A model generated the notes under the pieces. The model searched no databases and was not told the origin of the DNA. It worked only from the letters and a program-made list of their open reading frames with translations. Made by a program: the position numbers and the translations under genes. Below are positions 15,383 to 24,244 of a DNA stretch of 46,026 nt, piece after piece; positions within the stretch are counted from its first letter, which is position 1; each line of letters opens with the position of its first letter. Source of the DNA: Thermoplasmata archaeon (lineage in GTDB: Archaea > Thermoplasmatota > Thermoplasmata > Thermoplasmatales > Thermoplasmataceae); assembly GCA_021806295.1 (NCBI GenBank), contig JAJZXS010000045.1, forward strand, positions 1 through 46,026, given 5' to 3'.

Positions 15383-17032
15383 ATGTCACAAACTATTAAT
15401 ATATCATATGATTTATATTTCATGGAAACTAAAAATTATGATGAAAATTCAAAAAGAAAATACAGAAAAGATATAGGGCTATGGGGCGTTATTATGCTCG
15501 CCCTTGGTGGTATACTGGGACCTGCCATAGCCTATGCCCCTGTCTATACCCTTGCATACGCCGGCCCTGCAGGAATACTGGCATGGCCAATAGCCATGAT
15601 CATGATAATACCTATTGGTCTTGTATTCGCAGAGCTTGGAACTACATATCCCCGGGCGGGTGGTGTTGCATATTACCCTTCCAAAACAAATGGTCCGGTT
15701 GTAGGTGCACTGAATGGCTGGGCATCCATGATAGGATACCTTTTTGTGGGGCCTGTCATTGTCTTTGCAGTGGTGGAATACATGAGTTTTTACTATCCCC
15801 CGCTATACAGCAATGGAACACTTACGTATCTGGGCATAGCTGTGGCTGAAATCGTGCTGGTATTGGTATTTGCAGTTAATGTTATGAGAATAAAGCACAT
15901 GGGAGAGATAAACCTCATCCTTACGATTATAACCCTGATACTTATAGGAATCGTGGTTATTACACTAGCATTTTATTTTAAACCATCAAACCTGGTATCA
16001 AAAAGTGTGGGTGGATTTGCCCGCTATGGATTTACAGGCCTTTTCGGGGCAATAACCCTGACAGTTTTTGGATATGGTGGCTTCAGGCAGCCCATAGATT
16101 ATTCTGAGGAGGTGAAGGACCCGGGGAAAAGCATTCCACTTGCAATAATAGCTGCACTCCTTATTTCTGGATTTGTATTCACAATGGAATCTCTTGTATT
16201 TGCCGGTGCAGTTAATTTTTCTGGTTTCGGAATTGCTTCAGGAGACTGGGCAGCGTTCTTCCAGTACAGCTCACCTTATGCAACAATATCCAAGGTACTG
16301 GTACTTCCTGCACTGGTAATAATAGCAATCATTGTTGCACTTATTGCAACATTCAAGGATGGAGTAATATATTATGGAAGCACTGCAAGGGTTGGCGAGG
16401 TGTTATCCAGAGATGATAAATTTCTCCCGAAACTGTTTAATAGAATGAGCTTGCGTGGTGTGCCTATATATTCTATTATTCTGGTTCTAATAGTAACAGT
16501 AGTACTTGTGGCCCTAGGAAAGTCTCTGGCAACAATAATTGGCATAATGGTTGACGGATTCCTCCTTTCATATGCCCCGGGTGCAGTAAGCCTGATGGTA
16601 TTCAGAAAAACTGACCCGGATACAAAGAGGCCATTTAGGGTTCCTTTTGCTGGAGTTCTGGCCCCCACAGCATTTATCATTGCAAATTTGCTTGTATACT
16701 GGTCCGGTTTCAACTCGGTTGAAATAATAATACCACTTGATCTTGCAGGGCTTCTTCTTATAATCGTTTACAACCATTATAATAAAATTGATTTTAAATA
16801 TGCCATGTACGGAATATGGATGCCTGTATACCTTTCTTTTGTGTTATTTATGTCATATATAGGTAGCAGCTTTTTCGGTGGCATCAATCTGATTATATTC
16901 CCCTATGACTCACTGGTATTCATAGTGGTAACAGTTATTTTCTACTTTATTGGGGTCAGTACAGGCATAAAAGGCGTGGAATACATCAATAAAAAACTGA
17001 CTGCGTCAGAAAAACAGACACCGGTAAATTAA
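15383..17032 (+). CDS. APC-superfamily amino acid permease
   Basis: 549 residues as the longest frame; ATG 15422 (METKNYDENSK) is an alternative with TATA-like TTAATATATC about 25 bases upstream. About 12 to 14 hydrophobic segments. The first, GLWGVIMLALGGILGPAIAYAP, carries the glycine-rich TM1 typical of APC transporters, and the amphipathic loops are basic. GGFRQPIDYSEEVKDPGKSIPLAI is the conserved cytoplasmic loop of the family (E-x-x-x-P-x-x-x-I-P). It probably imports an amino acid by cation symport; substrate is not predictable by eye. Located next to the cyclase/SDR/cupin row. Confidence 0.88.
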   Translation: MSQTINISYDLYFMETKNYDENSKRKYRKDIGLWGVIMLALGGILGPAIAYAPVYTLAYAGPAGILAWPIAMIMIIPIGLVFAELGTTYPRAGGVAYYPSKTNGPVVGALNGWASMIGYLFVGPVIVFAVVEYMSFYYPPLYSNGTLTYLGIAVAEIVLVLVFAVNVMRIKHMGEINLILTIITLILIGIVVITLAFYFKPSNLVSKSVGGFARYGFTGLFGAITLTVFGYGGFRQPIDYSEEVKDPGKSIPLAIIAALLISGFVFTMESLVFAGAVNFSGFGIASGDWAAFFQYSSPYATISKVLVLPALVIIAIIVALIATFKDGVIYYGSTARVGEVLSRDDKFLPKLFNRMSLRGVPIYSIILVLIVTVVLVALGKSLATIIGIMVDGFLLSYAPGAVSLMVFRKTDPDTKRPFRVPFAGVLAPTAFIIANLLVYWSGFNSVEIIIPLDLAGLLLIIVYNHYNKIDFKYAMYGIWMPVYLSFVLFMSYIGSSFFGGINLIIFPYDSLVFIVVTVIFYFIGVSTGIKGVEYINKKLTASEKQTPVN

Positions 17033-17084
17033 TATTGAATTTATTTTATAGAAAAACTTAAATTATAAATTTATATGTATTTTT

Positions 17085-17594
17085 ATGAGTGAAAGAATTA
17101 ATAATATCGATATGGATAAACTGAGTAATACAGATGAAAAAATAAGAAAAAATGGTGGGCATTTTACTGCAGAAAAACACATAGCCGGTGAATTCCATTT
17201 TGATGGCAGCCCCATGTTTACAGCAGAGCTGAAATCTGAAATGGCAACATTTACCATGGGAGCAGACGAGCCGGGGGTTCTCGGAGGGATGGGAATACAG
17301 CCAACCCCACTTAATTATCTTATGATGGGTGTAATGTCATGTTATGCCTCAACTGTCGCAATACAGGCTGCAAAAAAAGGTATAAAACTGGGTAAATTAA
17401 AGTTTACCGGGCATCTATATTACGATATAGGCCCTGTAGTAGAGGACTTAGATTTCCCTATAATCAAGGCATTAAATATAGATGTAGAGGCGGATATGGA
17501 CATAAAGGAGGTGCTCAAACTTTCAGAAAAGGCCTGCCCGGCTCTGTATGCAATTAGAAATCCAATTCAAACCGAAATCAAACAAATTAAATAA
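17085..17594 (+). CDS. OsmC/Ohr-family protein
   Basis: 169 residues. OsmC-fold thiol peroxidase family, which reduces organic hydroperoxides with two cysteines. Cys86 (GVMSCYASTVA) and Cys151 (EKACPALYAI) sit at the usual positions, the first at the start of the long central helix after TPLNYLMMGV. The N-terminal half is longer than in minimal OsmC proteins. The ATG 17085 follows TATA-like TTATATGTATTT. Expected to act in oxidative-stress defence in the cytosol; some members of this subgroup have other thiol chemistry. Convergent with the ATPase gene next door. Confidence 0.85.
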   Translation: MSERINNIDMDKLSNTDEKIRKNGGHFTAEKHIAGEFHFDGSPMFTAELKSEMATFTMGADEPGVLGGMGIQPTPLNYLMMGVMSCYASTVAIQAAKKGIKLGKLKFTGHLYYDIGPVVEDLDFPIIKALNIDVEADMDIKEVLKLSEKACPALYAIRNPIQTEIKQIK

Positions 17595-19949
17595 TTATAT
17601 TTTATAATGCCTGAAAACTATGTTCTTGATTGAATCCATGAATACCATCCAGATAAAGGTTAATGCTATGCTTATAACTATAAATTCTGGTGGAATAGCC
17701 GTGACAAGTATTCCATAGTATGATAGCGATGAAATTACAAATATATCCAGGATACTGGAAATCAGTAAAATATTGGATGGCCTGGAACTGAAGAACCGCT
17801 TTCTTTCTCTTACCATATATACGGTGAACTGCCCGGAGAATACGAGCATGTCAAATATGAATGTATGCAGTTCATTTATTCCAAGATGTGCATATATTCC
17901 TATGTAAAGGAATATGAATCCTTCTATAACAAGCATCGATGAGAGTATAACAGATGAAGAGATAAGAGACCTAACTTTCCATTTTTCTGGCTTTAGTGAA
18001 TAACCTACATTATCAGTTGCAATTGACATGGTCACAAAATCATTTGCAAATATCAAAAGTATGACATCAAAGGGGGTTGTAACAAAGAATCCCACCACAA
18101 AAAATGATAGAGTGAGAAAGAATGCAACCTGAATTGTCTTCATAATTTTATTCAGAGTGTACGTCAGCATCCTCTGATAAATTCTCCTACCGGATTTGAT
18201 CCCATCAACTATATCCGTAAGGCCCGGATGGGTTAAAACAACGCTCGCCGAGGCTTTAGCAACGTCCGTAGCTGATGAGACAGCAACACCAAATTCTGCC
18301 TGTTTCAGGGCCGGTGAGTCATTTACACCATCTCCTGTCATTCCTACTATGTGCCCGGTCTTCTGCAGTGCCTTAACAATATAGTATTTATCCTCAGGAA
18401 ATACCTCAGCAAAAACGGAGCAGTCCGCTGATGAAACAGCGTTGCTCCTTGCACTGGTAGCATCGCATAATTTCTTGTCCAGTCCAATTTCACCGGCAAC
18501 CTCCTGTGCAATCAATCTGTTGTCTCCGGTTATCATTACCGGTGATACATTTATTCCCTTGAGTTCGGCAATAAGCATTTTTGAATCCTTCCTGGGAGGA
18601 TCGTATAACGGTATTATCCCTTTTATTTCGAGCGTATCGGTTCCTGCTGCGATGGAAATAATCCTGAAACCCTGTGATGAAAAATATTTCACATCGTCAA
18701 TATAAGAATCGGGAACTTTTTCAGAAAGTCCAGCAACCATCTGGGGTGCTCCCTTGATTATTCTCGTCTGTACTCCATTCTCCTGGATCACCGCTTCTGT
18801 CCTCTTAATAGCGGGATCAAATGGTACAAATTTGGTTCTCAGGGAATAATCGGGCTTTATGGAGTTTGTTTCGGCAAAATCCAGGATGGCATTATCTATA
18901 GGATCTTCACTCTCCCTCTCCGATGCATATGATGCGTAGAGTATAAGCCCTAACCTGTCGCCCGAGTAAACCTTCGGTTCCCGTAGAGTGAGTTTATCCT
19001 CTGTTATGGTCCCTGTCTTATCCATGCACAGTGTATCCATGGAGGCAGCATCCTCGATAGCAGAAAGCCTCGTGACTATTTCACCACGCCTAGACATATG
19101 CAGTGCGCCAAGTGCCATTGCAATTGTGAATGTTGCAGGAAGTGCAACGGGAATTGATGCTATCAGTACTACAAGGGCAAATGGTATAACATCTGTGAGG
19201 CTTACCCCGGCATATATGGAAAAAAATATCAGTGCAATAACAAGTATCACATCTATGGTTATTAGATCCTTTACTATGCTCATTATAAGTTCTTCTATGT
19301 GTGATTTTGTTTTTGCGGTTTCAACAAGCTCAGTAGTTTTTCCGAAGTAGGTTTTGGCACCGGTTGATATAACCAGACCATTGGCCTCACCACGCTTTAC
19401 TATGGAACTGGAATATACTGTTCCGTCTTTTTTTCTTGTAACTGACAGGGATTCACCTGTCAATGCAGACTGGTCTATTTCCAGTTCATTATCCATGATT
19501 TTTATATCGGCAGGTATAACATCGCCCAGCCTGAGATGAACAACATCCCCCGGAACAAGAAGCCTTGCAGGCAAGGCCACCCATTTCTTATCACGTAAAA
19601 CCCGGGCCTGGACAGAAAGTTTTTTCTTCAGCAATTCAACAGCATTATCGGCCTTCGATTCCTGTGTATATGATATAACGCCGTTGAATATAACCAGAAA
19701 CAGTATTATAACTGTATCATCATACTTATGAAGAAAAAATGTTATGATAATTGTAACCTCCAGCATCCAGGGGATCGGAGCCCAGAATTTTTTCAGGAAT
19801 TTTATGATATTGCTCTGTTTTTTTTCAGCAACCTCGTTGTATCCATATTTCTGTATCCTGCTTTCTGCCTCGGCAGTGGTGAGTCCATCAGGGGTTGAAT
19901 TTAACTTCTTAAATGCTGATTCAAGGGTGCTCTTATCAGGTTCAGTCAT
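17595..19949 (-). CDS. P-type H+-ATPase (P3A class)
   Basis: 784 residues. Plasma-membrane proton-export ATPase type. Motifs: TGES at 164-167 (dephosphorylation loop), PVALPA at 266-271 in membrane segment M4, CMDKTGTITEDKL with phosphorylated Asp310, MITGDN, and GMTGDGVNDSPALKQAEFGVA (hinge). The N-terminal GLTTAEAESRIQKYGYNEV is the cation-ATPase N domain. The C-terminal membrane block has about six segments; no long autoinhibitory tail is seen, so the protein is shorter than fungal Pma1. In an acidophile such a pump would help keep the cytoplasm near neutral (inference). It is the sole gene of its transcript and converges with OsmC. Confidence 0.92.
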   Translation of the reverse strand: MTEPDKSTLESAFKKLNSTPDGLTTAEAESRIQKYGYNEVAEKKQSNIIKFLKKFWAPIPWMLEVTIIITFFLHKYDDTVIILFLVIFNGVISYTQESKADNAVELLKKKLSVQARVLRDKKWVALPARLLVPGDVVHLRLGDVIPADIKIMDNELEIDQSALTGESLSVTRKKDGTVYSSSIVKRGEANGLVISTGAKTYFGKTTELVETAKTKSHIEELIMSIVKDLITIDVILVIALIFFSIYAGVSLTDVIPFALVVLIASIPVALPATFTIAMALGALHMSRRGEIVTRLSAIEDAASMDTLCMDKTGTITEDKLTLREPKVYSGDRLGLILYASYASERESEDPIDNAILDFAETNSIKPDYSLRTKFVPFDPAIKRTEAVIQENGVQTRIIKGAPQMVAGLSEKVPDSYIDDVKYFSSQGFRIISIAAGTDTLEIKGIIPLYDPPRKDSKMLIAELKGINVSPVMITGDNRLIAQEVAGEIGLDKKLCDATSARSNAVSSADCSVFAEVFPEDKYYIVKALQKTGHIVGMTGDGVNDSPALKQAEFGVAVSSATDVAKASASVVLTHPGLTDIVDGIKSGRRIYQRMLTYTLNKIMKTIQVAFFLTLSFFVVGFFVTTPFDVILLIFANDFVTMSIATDNVGYSLKPEKWKVRSLISSSVILSSMLVIEGFIFLYIGIYAHLGINELHTFIFDMLVFSGQFTVYMVRERKRFFSSRPSNILLISSILDIFVISSLSYYGILVTAIPPEFIVISIALTFIWMVFMDSIKNIVFRHYKI

Positions 19950-20031
19950 AAAATCATTGAATAATGTTCATATAAAATATAAATCTATTTAAAATTATAA
20001 TATTTTTCATTAAAATCCCCGGTTATTTAAA

Positions 20032-21237
20032 TTACGCCTTCTGCCTGTCATACACCTGTATCCTGTCCTTATGCTTAAGATTCGAAATAAATATTGTAGA
20101 ATTATTTCCATATCTTTTGAAAAGATATATTGCCGATGCTATAACCGGTATTATGAGTATGAAGAATGAATAGTCATATCCTATGAATCCAACTATATAT
20201 CCGAATACCAGTGGGATTATCATAAACAGAATATTATTATATGCCATAAAGTATGAATTTGCTGCGCTTCTCTGTTCAACAGTTGTTCCCCTGGCAATCA
20301 TGATAGTGGACATGGGGAATATTGATCCATGTGGAATTCCCAGCAGCATCATGAGAAGCAGGAAATCTGTGAATGTTGAAATTAATGGAAACATTGTGAG
20401 TGCGAACCCGGTAATGATTATGGAGATAACAAGTGGTATTTTTATATGCTTCAACGGATGTACTGTAAGTGCAATTCTTGTAAGGAATGATACTGAAAAG
20501 AAATAGATATAGGGAGAATATGCAACTGCTCCGGAAACATGAAACTTTGATATTGCATAAAGTGTCAGGAAGATGCTCAGGGCGGCAAATGGAACATTAT
20601 ACGTTGTTATTGTAAGAATACTCGCCCGCAATCCATCGTTTTTCATAACATTTGTCCTTGTTTCATTCTTTGTGTTCGGGAATTTTATCATAGTGGATAC
20701 AATTAAACCTGCTACAACAACAGGTATAAAAAACAGGAACACGTCCCTGTAGCTCACAAAAGTGAGTGTATAATCCTCTATGGTTGGACCTAAAATAAGG
20801 CTTAGACTCAGTCCAACTGAATAAAGTGAGATCAACCTTTCACGCTCTCTCTGATCTTTAAGAAGTGATGAGGAAGTGATAAGATTCGGCATCATAATAC
20901 CGTATGCAAGTCCGGCCAGTGCCGAAATTATCCATACAGTTATGCCATCAGCAAAATAATAGCCTACCAGCGCAACGAGGATAGCCACGTTAGCACCTAT
21001 GAACAGTTTTCTCCTGATAGTTGAATTGAGTCTTGGGTTTATATAAAAGGTTACAGTGAAGGTGAACAGGTATATCACCGCAGATATTATTCCCACAAGA
21101 AACCTTGAAAAGCCAAGATCGATTTTCGCGAGAAGTGGCACAGTGGTGATTATCATATTATTTGTTGCCCTCATCGAAAATGTCATTATTATTACTGTAA
21201 TAGCCAGATAAATGAAACTAATATTTTTCTTTTCCAT
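20032..21237 (-). CDS. MFS transporter
   Basis: 401 residues with about 12 hydrophobic segments in two six-helix halves and the MFS-like cytoplasmic link INPRLNSTIRRKLFIG between TM2 and TM3. DQRERERLISLYSVGLSLSLILGP resembles the TM4-TM5 loop of drug/sugar-type MFS. No substrate motif recognised. Monocistronic, divergent from the gene at 21,359. Confidence 0.82.
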   Translation of the reverse strand: MEKKNISFIYLAITVIIMTFSMRATNNMIITTVPLLAKIDLGFSRFLVGIISAVIYLFTFTVTFYINPRLNSTIRRKLFIGANVAILVALVGYYFADGITVWIISALAGLAYGIMMPNLITSSSLLKDQRERERLISLYSVGLSLSLILGPTIEDYTLTFVSYRDVFLFFIPVVVAGLIVSTMIKFPNTKNETRTNVMKNDGLRASILTITTYNVPFAALSIFLTLYAISKFHVSGAVAYSPYIYFFSVSFLTRIALTVHPLKHIKIPLVISIIITGFALTMFPLISTFTDFLLLMMLLGIPHGSIFPMSTIMIARGTTVEQRSAANSYFMAYNNILFMIIPLVFGYIVGFIGYDYSFFILIIPVIASAIYLFKRYGNNSTIFISNLKHKDRIQVYDRQKA

Positions 21238-21317
21238 GAATACCTGTTTAAGGATATTACAGAATAATATATAAATATTTATCTACAAATTATATTTTGA
21301 TAAAATGTTTACCAATA

Positions 21318-21332
21318 AATTATATATATACT
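21318..21332 (+). promoter_or_regulatory. TATA box for the gene at 21359
   Basis: AAATTATATATATAC lies 27 to 41 bases before ATG 21359, the right spacing for a leaderless archaeal transcript starting at or near that ATG. This decides against the longer frame from 21305, whose first codons would lie inside the promoter. Confidence 0.5.
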
Positions 21333-21358
21333 TATATGCACGGATAGAATTTCTTAAT

Positions 21359-22147
21359 ATGAAGAGTATTCTTCTTCTGGACGGCGATGAAAGTTTTGGC
21401 TTTAGATTTGCAAAGGATTTCAGCGACAAATACAAAATCCATTTACTCTTCCCCAGGTCGGGAATTGAAAATTATTTAGAATCAATTATGGTACTTCCTG
21501 ACAATTTCGATTATATAATAAATAACTTCAATGTACCATTTTATTCATCTAATGTTGCATATATGAATATGATTGATAAGATTCAGGAACTTATAAATTC
21601 CAGATTAAAGAATGGAAAAAAGATACTGATATCAAATCAGATGGTGTATGCTTCATCGCCCGAACTCAAGACAGAAGAACACATAACGGTTCCGGAAACA
21701 AAATACGGCAAAATAATGTTGAATACAGAGGAACTTGTAAAGGATAATGCCCATTATATAATTATAAGGAGCGGCATGATTTACGGCAAATGCACCTATA
21801 ATATATATACTGATATACTTACTGCCATCAGGGGGAATATTTCACTGAAACTTGACAACAGGGTAACATTGAATCCTGTACTGAACTCCGACATATCCAT
21901 GGTAGTGGAGATGGCCATGGATGATATTGACCGGGATACCATTAATGTGGGCGGTGATGACGCTATGACGTTATACCAGTTCGGCAGGCATCTTTATGAT
22001 TCTGTACGTGAAGATAAATGCCCATTTATAAAAATAGAAAACAGTAGTGTTCTGAATTACTCCATGGACTCATGCAGGGCAAGGAAGATGTATAAGATTA
22101 AGTTTACCGGATTGGAGGATATAGATTTCCTGAATTTTATGAGATAG
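21359..22147 (+). CDS. NAD(P)-binding extended-SDR/epimerase-like protein
   Basis: 262 residues from ATG 21359 (MKSILLLDGDESFGFRFA), which replaces the glycine-rich start of the family by a D-G-D-E-S-F-G loop. FDYIINNFNVPFYSSNVAYMNMIDKIQEL matches the mid-Rossmann region; KKILISNQMVYASSPELKTEEH and KYGKIMLNTEELVKDNAHYIIIRSGMIYG correspond to the Ser...YxxxK region, here Y-G-K-I with Tyr and Lys three apart rather than four. TINVGGDDAMTLYQFGRHL is the usual late motif. Resembles dTDP-4-dehydrorhamnose reductase or epimerase folds, but the altered glycine and YxxxK motifs make enzyme activity uncertain. Confidence 0.7.
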   Translation: MKSILLLDGDESFGFRFAKDFSDKYKIHLLFPRSGIENYLESIMVLPDNFDYIINNFNVPFYSSNVAYMNMIDKIQELINSRLKNGKKILISNQMVYASSPELKTEEHITVPETKYGKIMLNTEELVKDNAHYIIIRSGMIYGKCTYNIYTDILTAIRGNISLKLDNRVTLNPVLNSDISMVVEMAMDDIDRDTINVGGDDAMTLYQFGRHLYDSVREDKCPFIKIENSSVLNYSMDSCRARKMYKIKFTGLEDIDFLNFMR

Positions 22148-22168
22148 AATATTCAAAGACATATCAGC

Positions 22169-22891
22169 TCATCTGAGAAGTGCCAGCAAAAATGGCCTTA
22201 CAGAGGAATAACTTATGCTGTACCTGGCATTGGTGATCTCATCTCCGATTTTCACCGTTATGGCATCTGGATTCATTTTAAAGGCATCCTCGTCCGTGGC
22301 ATCGTCCCCCATAATGATTGCCTGTCTGTTTACATTTCTTACCATTTTAATTGCCCTGCCCTTGTTGACTCCCGGTATTCTCAATTCAATGATGTCTATG
22401 CCGGTGTGCATTTCCATATTATATTGCAACGCAAGTGATTTGACTGTTTCCATTACTGATCTTGCAGTACATTTATCCTGAATATTCCCGGTATGGAATA
22501 ACACACCGCCAGATTTTCTGTAAATTCTGAGCCCTTTAAATTTATTTATCATGCCATAATTTTCCATATAAAGTTTCATTGATATCTCTTCATATTTTTG
22601 AAAACCGGGAATAGTGATAGTTTCTCCGTTAATGTGGAACATGGCGCCGTGGAGCCCTATTATATTATATTCTCCGATAAAATTGGTGATCTCGCCCAGA
22701 TCCCTTCCAGTAACTATATAAGTTTCATATACACTGGCAAAAGATGTCAGAAGGCCTATTAATTCTTTATCGGCCTGGTTAACCTCTGGGTCCTTTATTA
22801 TGGGAACAAGTGTCCCATCATAGTCCAGGAATATCTGTGGAACCAGGGATTTCATATCTCTGGCAAGTTCAAAGAGTTTATTTTCATGCAT
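22169..22891 (-). CDS. otsB: Trehalose-6-phosphate phosphatase
   Basis: 240 residues from ATG 22891 (MHENKLFELA), overlapping the otsA stop by eight bases; an ATG at 22915 is in frame but less likely. HAD-superfamily motifs: IFLDYDGTLVPI (nucleophile Asp and acid/base Asp), YIVTGRD (motif II), and IIMGDDATDEDAF (Asp pair for Mg). The cap region carries the C2 features GLHGAMF and MEMHTGIDIIELRIPGVNKGRAI that are typical of T6PPs. It removes phosphate from trehalose 6-phosphate made by the upstream gene. Third in the trehalose operon. Confidence 0.93.
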   Translation of the reverse strand: MHENKLFELARDMKSLVPQIFLDYDGTLVPIIKDPEVNQADKELIGLLTSFASVYETYIVTGRDLGEITNFIGEYNIIGLHGAMFHINGETITIPGFQKYEEISMKLYMENYGMINKFKGLRIYRKSGGVLFHTGNIQDKCTARSVMETVKSLALQYNMEMHTGIDIIELRIPGVNKGRAIKMVRNVNRQAIIMGDDATDEDAFKMNPDAITVKIGDEITNARYSISYSSVRPFLLALLR

Positions 22892-24215
22892 TATCATAAT
22901 TACTGTCAGCAGCATTTATAATTCTTCTGTACCACCAGTTGCTATTTCTGGACAGCACATATTTCTTCATCTTTTCAAGCCTTAATCTCCGCTCCTCGCT
23001 GCCCATTTCCAGAGCACGTACTATAGAACTAGCCACTTCATTTATGTTATTAGGGTTCACCATTAGTGCCCCCTTTAATCCATCTGCAGCACCGGCAAAT
23101 TTTGAGAGTATAAGTATCCCCTTTCTTGTTGTGGCCACAAACTCTTTGCTAACAAGATTTAACCCATCAATAAGGGGTGTAATAAGTGCTATATCAGAAC
23201 TTGAATAATGGTTTAAGAGCGATTTGAACGGTATCTTGCGGTACATATATACTATCGGTATCCAGTTGGCTGTGCTGTAAAGGCCGTTGACCCTGCCTAT
23301 CTCCATTTCCAGACGATTTTTGATCTCATCATATTCCGGAATACCGGCCCTGCTCGGTGTAACATTCATCAGGTATACAAATTTTCCCGAGAGATCCGTT
23401 CTGTAGCTTAAGACCTTATCTATGGCCTTAACCCTCTGAATGAGGCCCTTGGTGTAATCCATCCTGTCTATTGAAAATATTATAGAAACCTTCTTGGTAT
23501 GGTGCAGACCGTGTTTTCCTGTAAGAGGTGTGTAAATTTTTGTATCTATGCCCAGTGGAACGGAAAGCGTCTTCAGGTGGCCTACCAGCTTGATATTATT
23601 ATATTCCAGCGTACTCCGGAAATTTTTTTCATAAAGGCGGGTATGAAATGTTACCATATTTGCCTTTGAAACACTCCTTGCAAGAAATTTCCCTTCCGGA
23701 ATAATGCTGAAAAATTCTGGAGAAACCCAGGGAATATGCCATGAAAAAATAATATTATTATTGATTCCCCTGTTGCGAAGTATTGAGGGTATCATCATTA
23801 ACTGGTAATCGTGAATCCATATAGTTGTTTTACTATCGAGTTTCTCCATGATTGCCTCTGCAAATTTTTCATTAGCAATGTAATAATATTTGAAACCAGT
23901 ATCATCTATCTGTATATTGTTCCTGAAATAATGGAAAAGGGGCCATAATGCCCTGTTTGAATAATTATTGTAAAATCCACTCTTCTCTGTAGCAGTAAGA
24001 TATATCCTCCTGATGGTGTAGCCTCCAATATCCTCCTCCCTGTGTTCCCTGTCATTTTTGCTATCCCCCCAGCATACCCATGTGCCTCCATATTTTTTAA
24101 GAACACCGTTCAGGGCGGTTGCGACCCCACCCACGTTTGGCACCCTGATATCGTTCCCTCCATGGGACCGGTATGAAAATGGGGCCCTGCTGGTAACAAT
24201 AAGAAGCCGATCCAT
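22884..24215 (-). CDS. otsA: Trehalose-6-phosphate synthase (GT20)
   Basis: 443 residues, a little shorter than E. coli OtsA. GT-B glycosyltransferase that joins glucose from a nucleotide-glucose donor to glucose 6-phosphate. Motifs: NVGGVATALNGVLKKYGGTWVCWG near the N-terminus, IHDYQLMMIPSILR, FSWHIPWVSPE, FSIDRMDYTKGLIQR (phosphate-binding Arg and Lys), and DGLNLVSKEFVA (donor binding). The start ATG 24215 gives MDRLLIVTSRAPFSY, matching the family N-terminus. It lies 30 bases after the GH15 gene and overlaps otsB, so all three are likely one transcript. Trehalose would serve as a compatible solute or stress protectant. Confidence 0.94.
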   Translation of the reverse strand: MDRLLIVTSRAPFSYRSHGGNDIRVPNVGGVATALNGVLKKYGGTWVCWGDSKNDREHREEDIGGYTIRRIYLTATEKSGFYNNYSNRALWPLFHYFRNNIQIDDTGFKYYYIANEKFAEAIMEKLDSKTTIWIHDYQLMMIPSILRNRGINNNIIFSWHIPWVSPEFFSIIPEGKFLARSVSKANMVTFHTRLYEKNFRSTLEYNNIKLVGHLKTLSVPLGIDTKIYTPLTGKHGLHHTKKVSIIFSIDRMDYTKGLIQRVKAIDKVLSYRTDLSGKFVYLMNVTPSRAGIPEYDEIKNRLEMEIGRVNGLYSTANWIPIVYMYRKIPFKSLLNHYSSSDIALITPLIDGLNLVSKEFVATTRKGILILSKFAGAADGLKGALMVNPNNINEVASSIVRALEMGSEERRLRLEKMKKYVLSRNSNWWYRRIINAADSNYDNA

Positions 24216-24244
24216 AGAAATATAATACCTGATAATTAAAAAGT

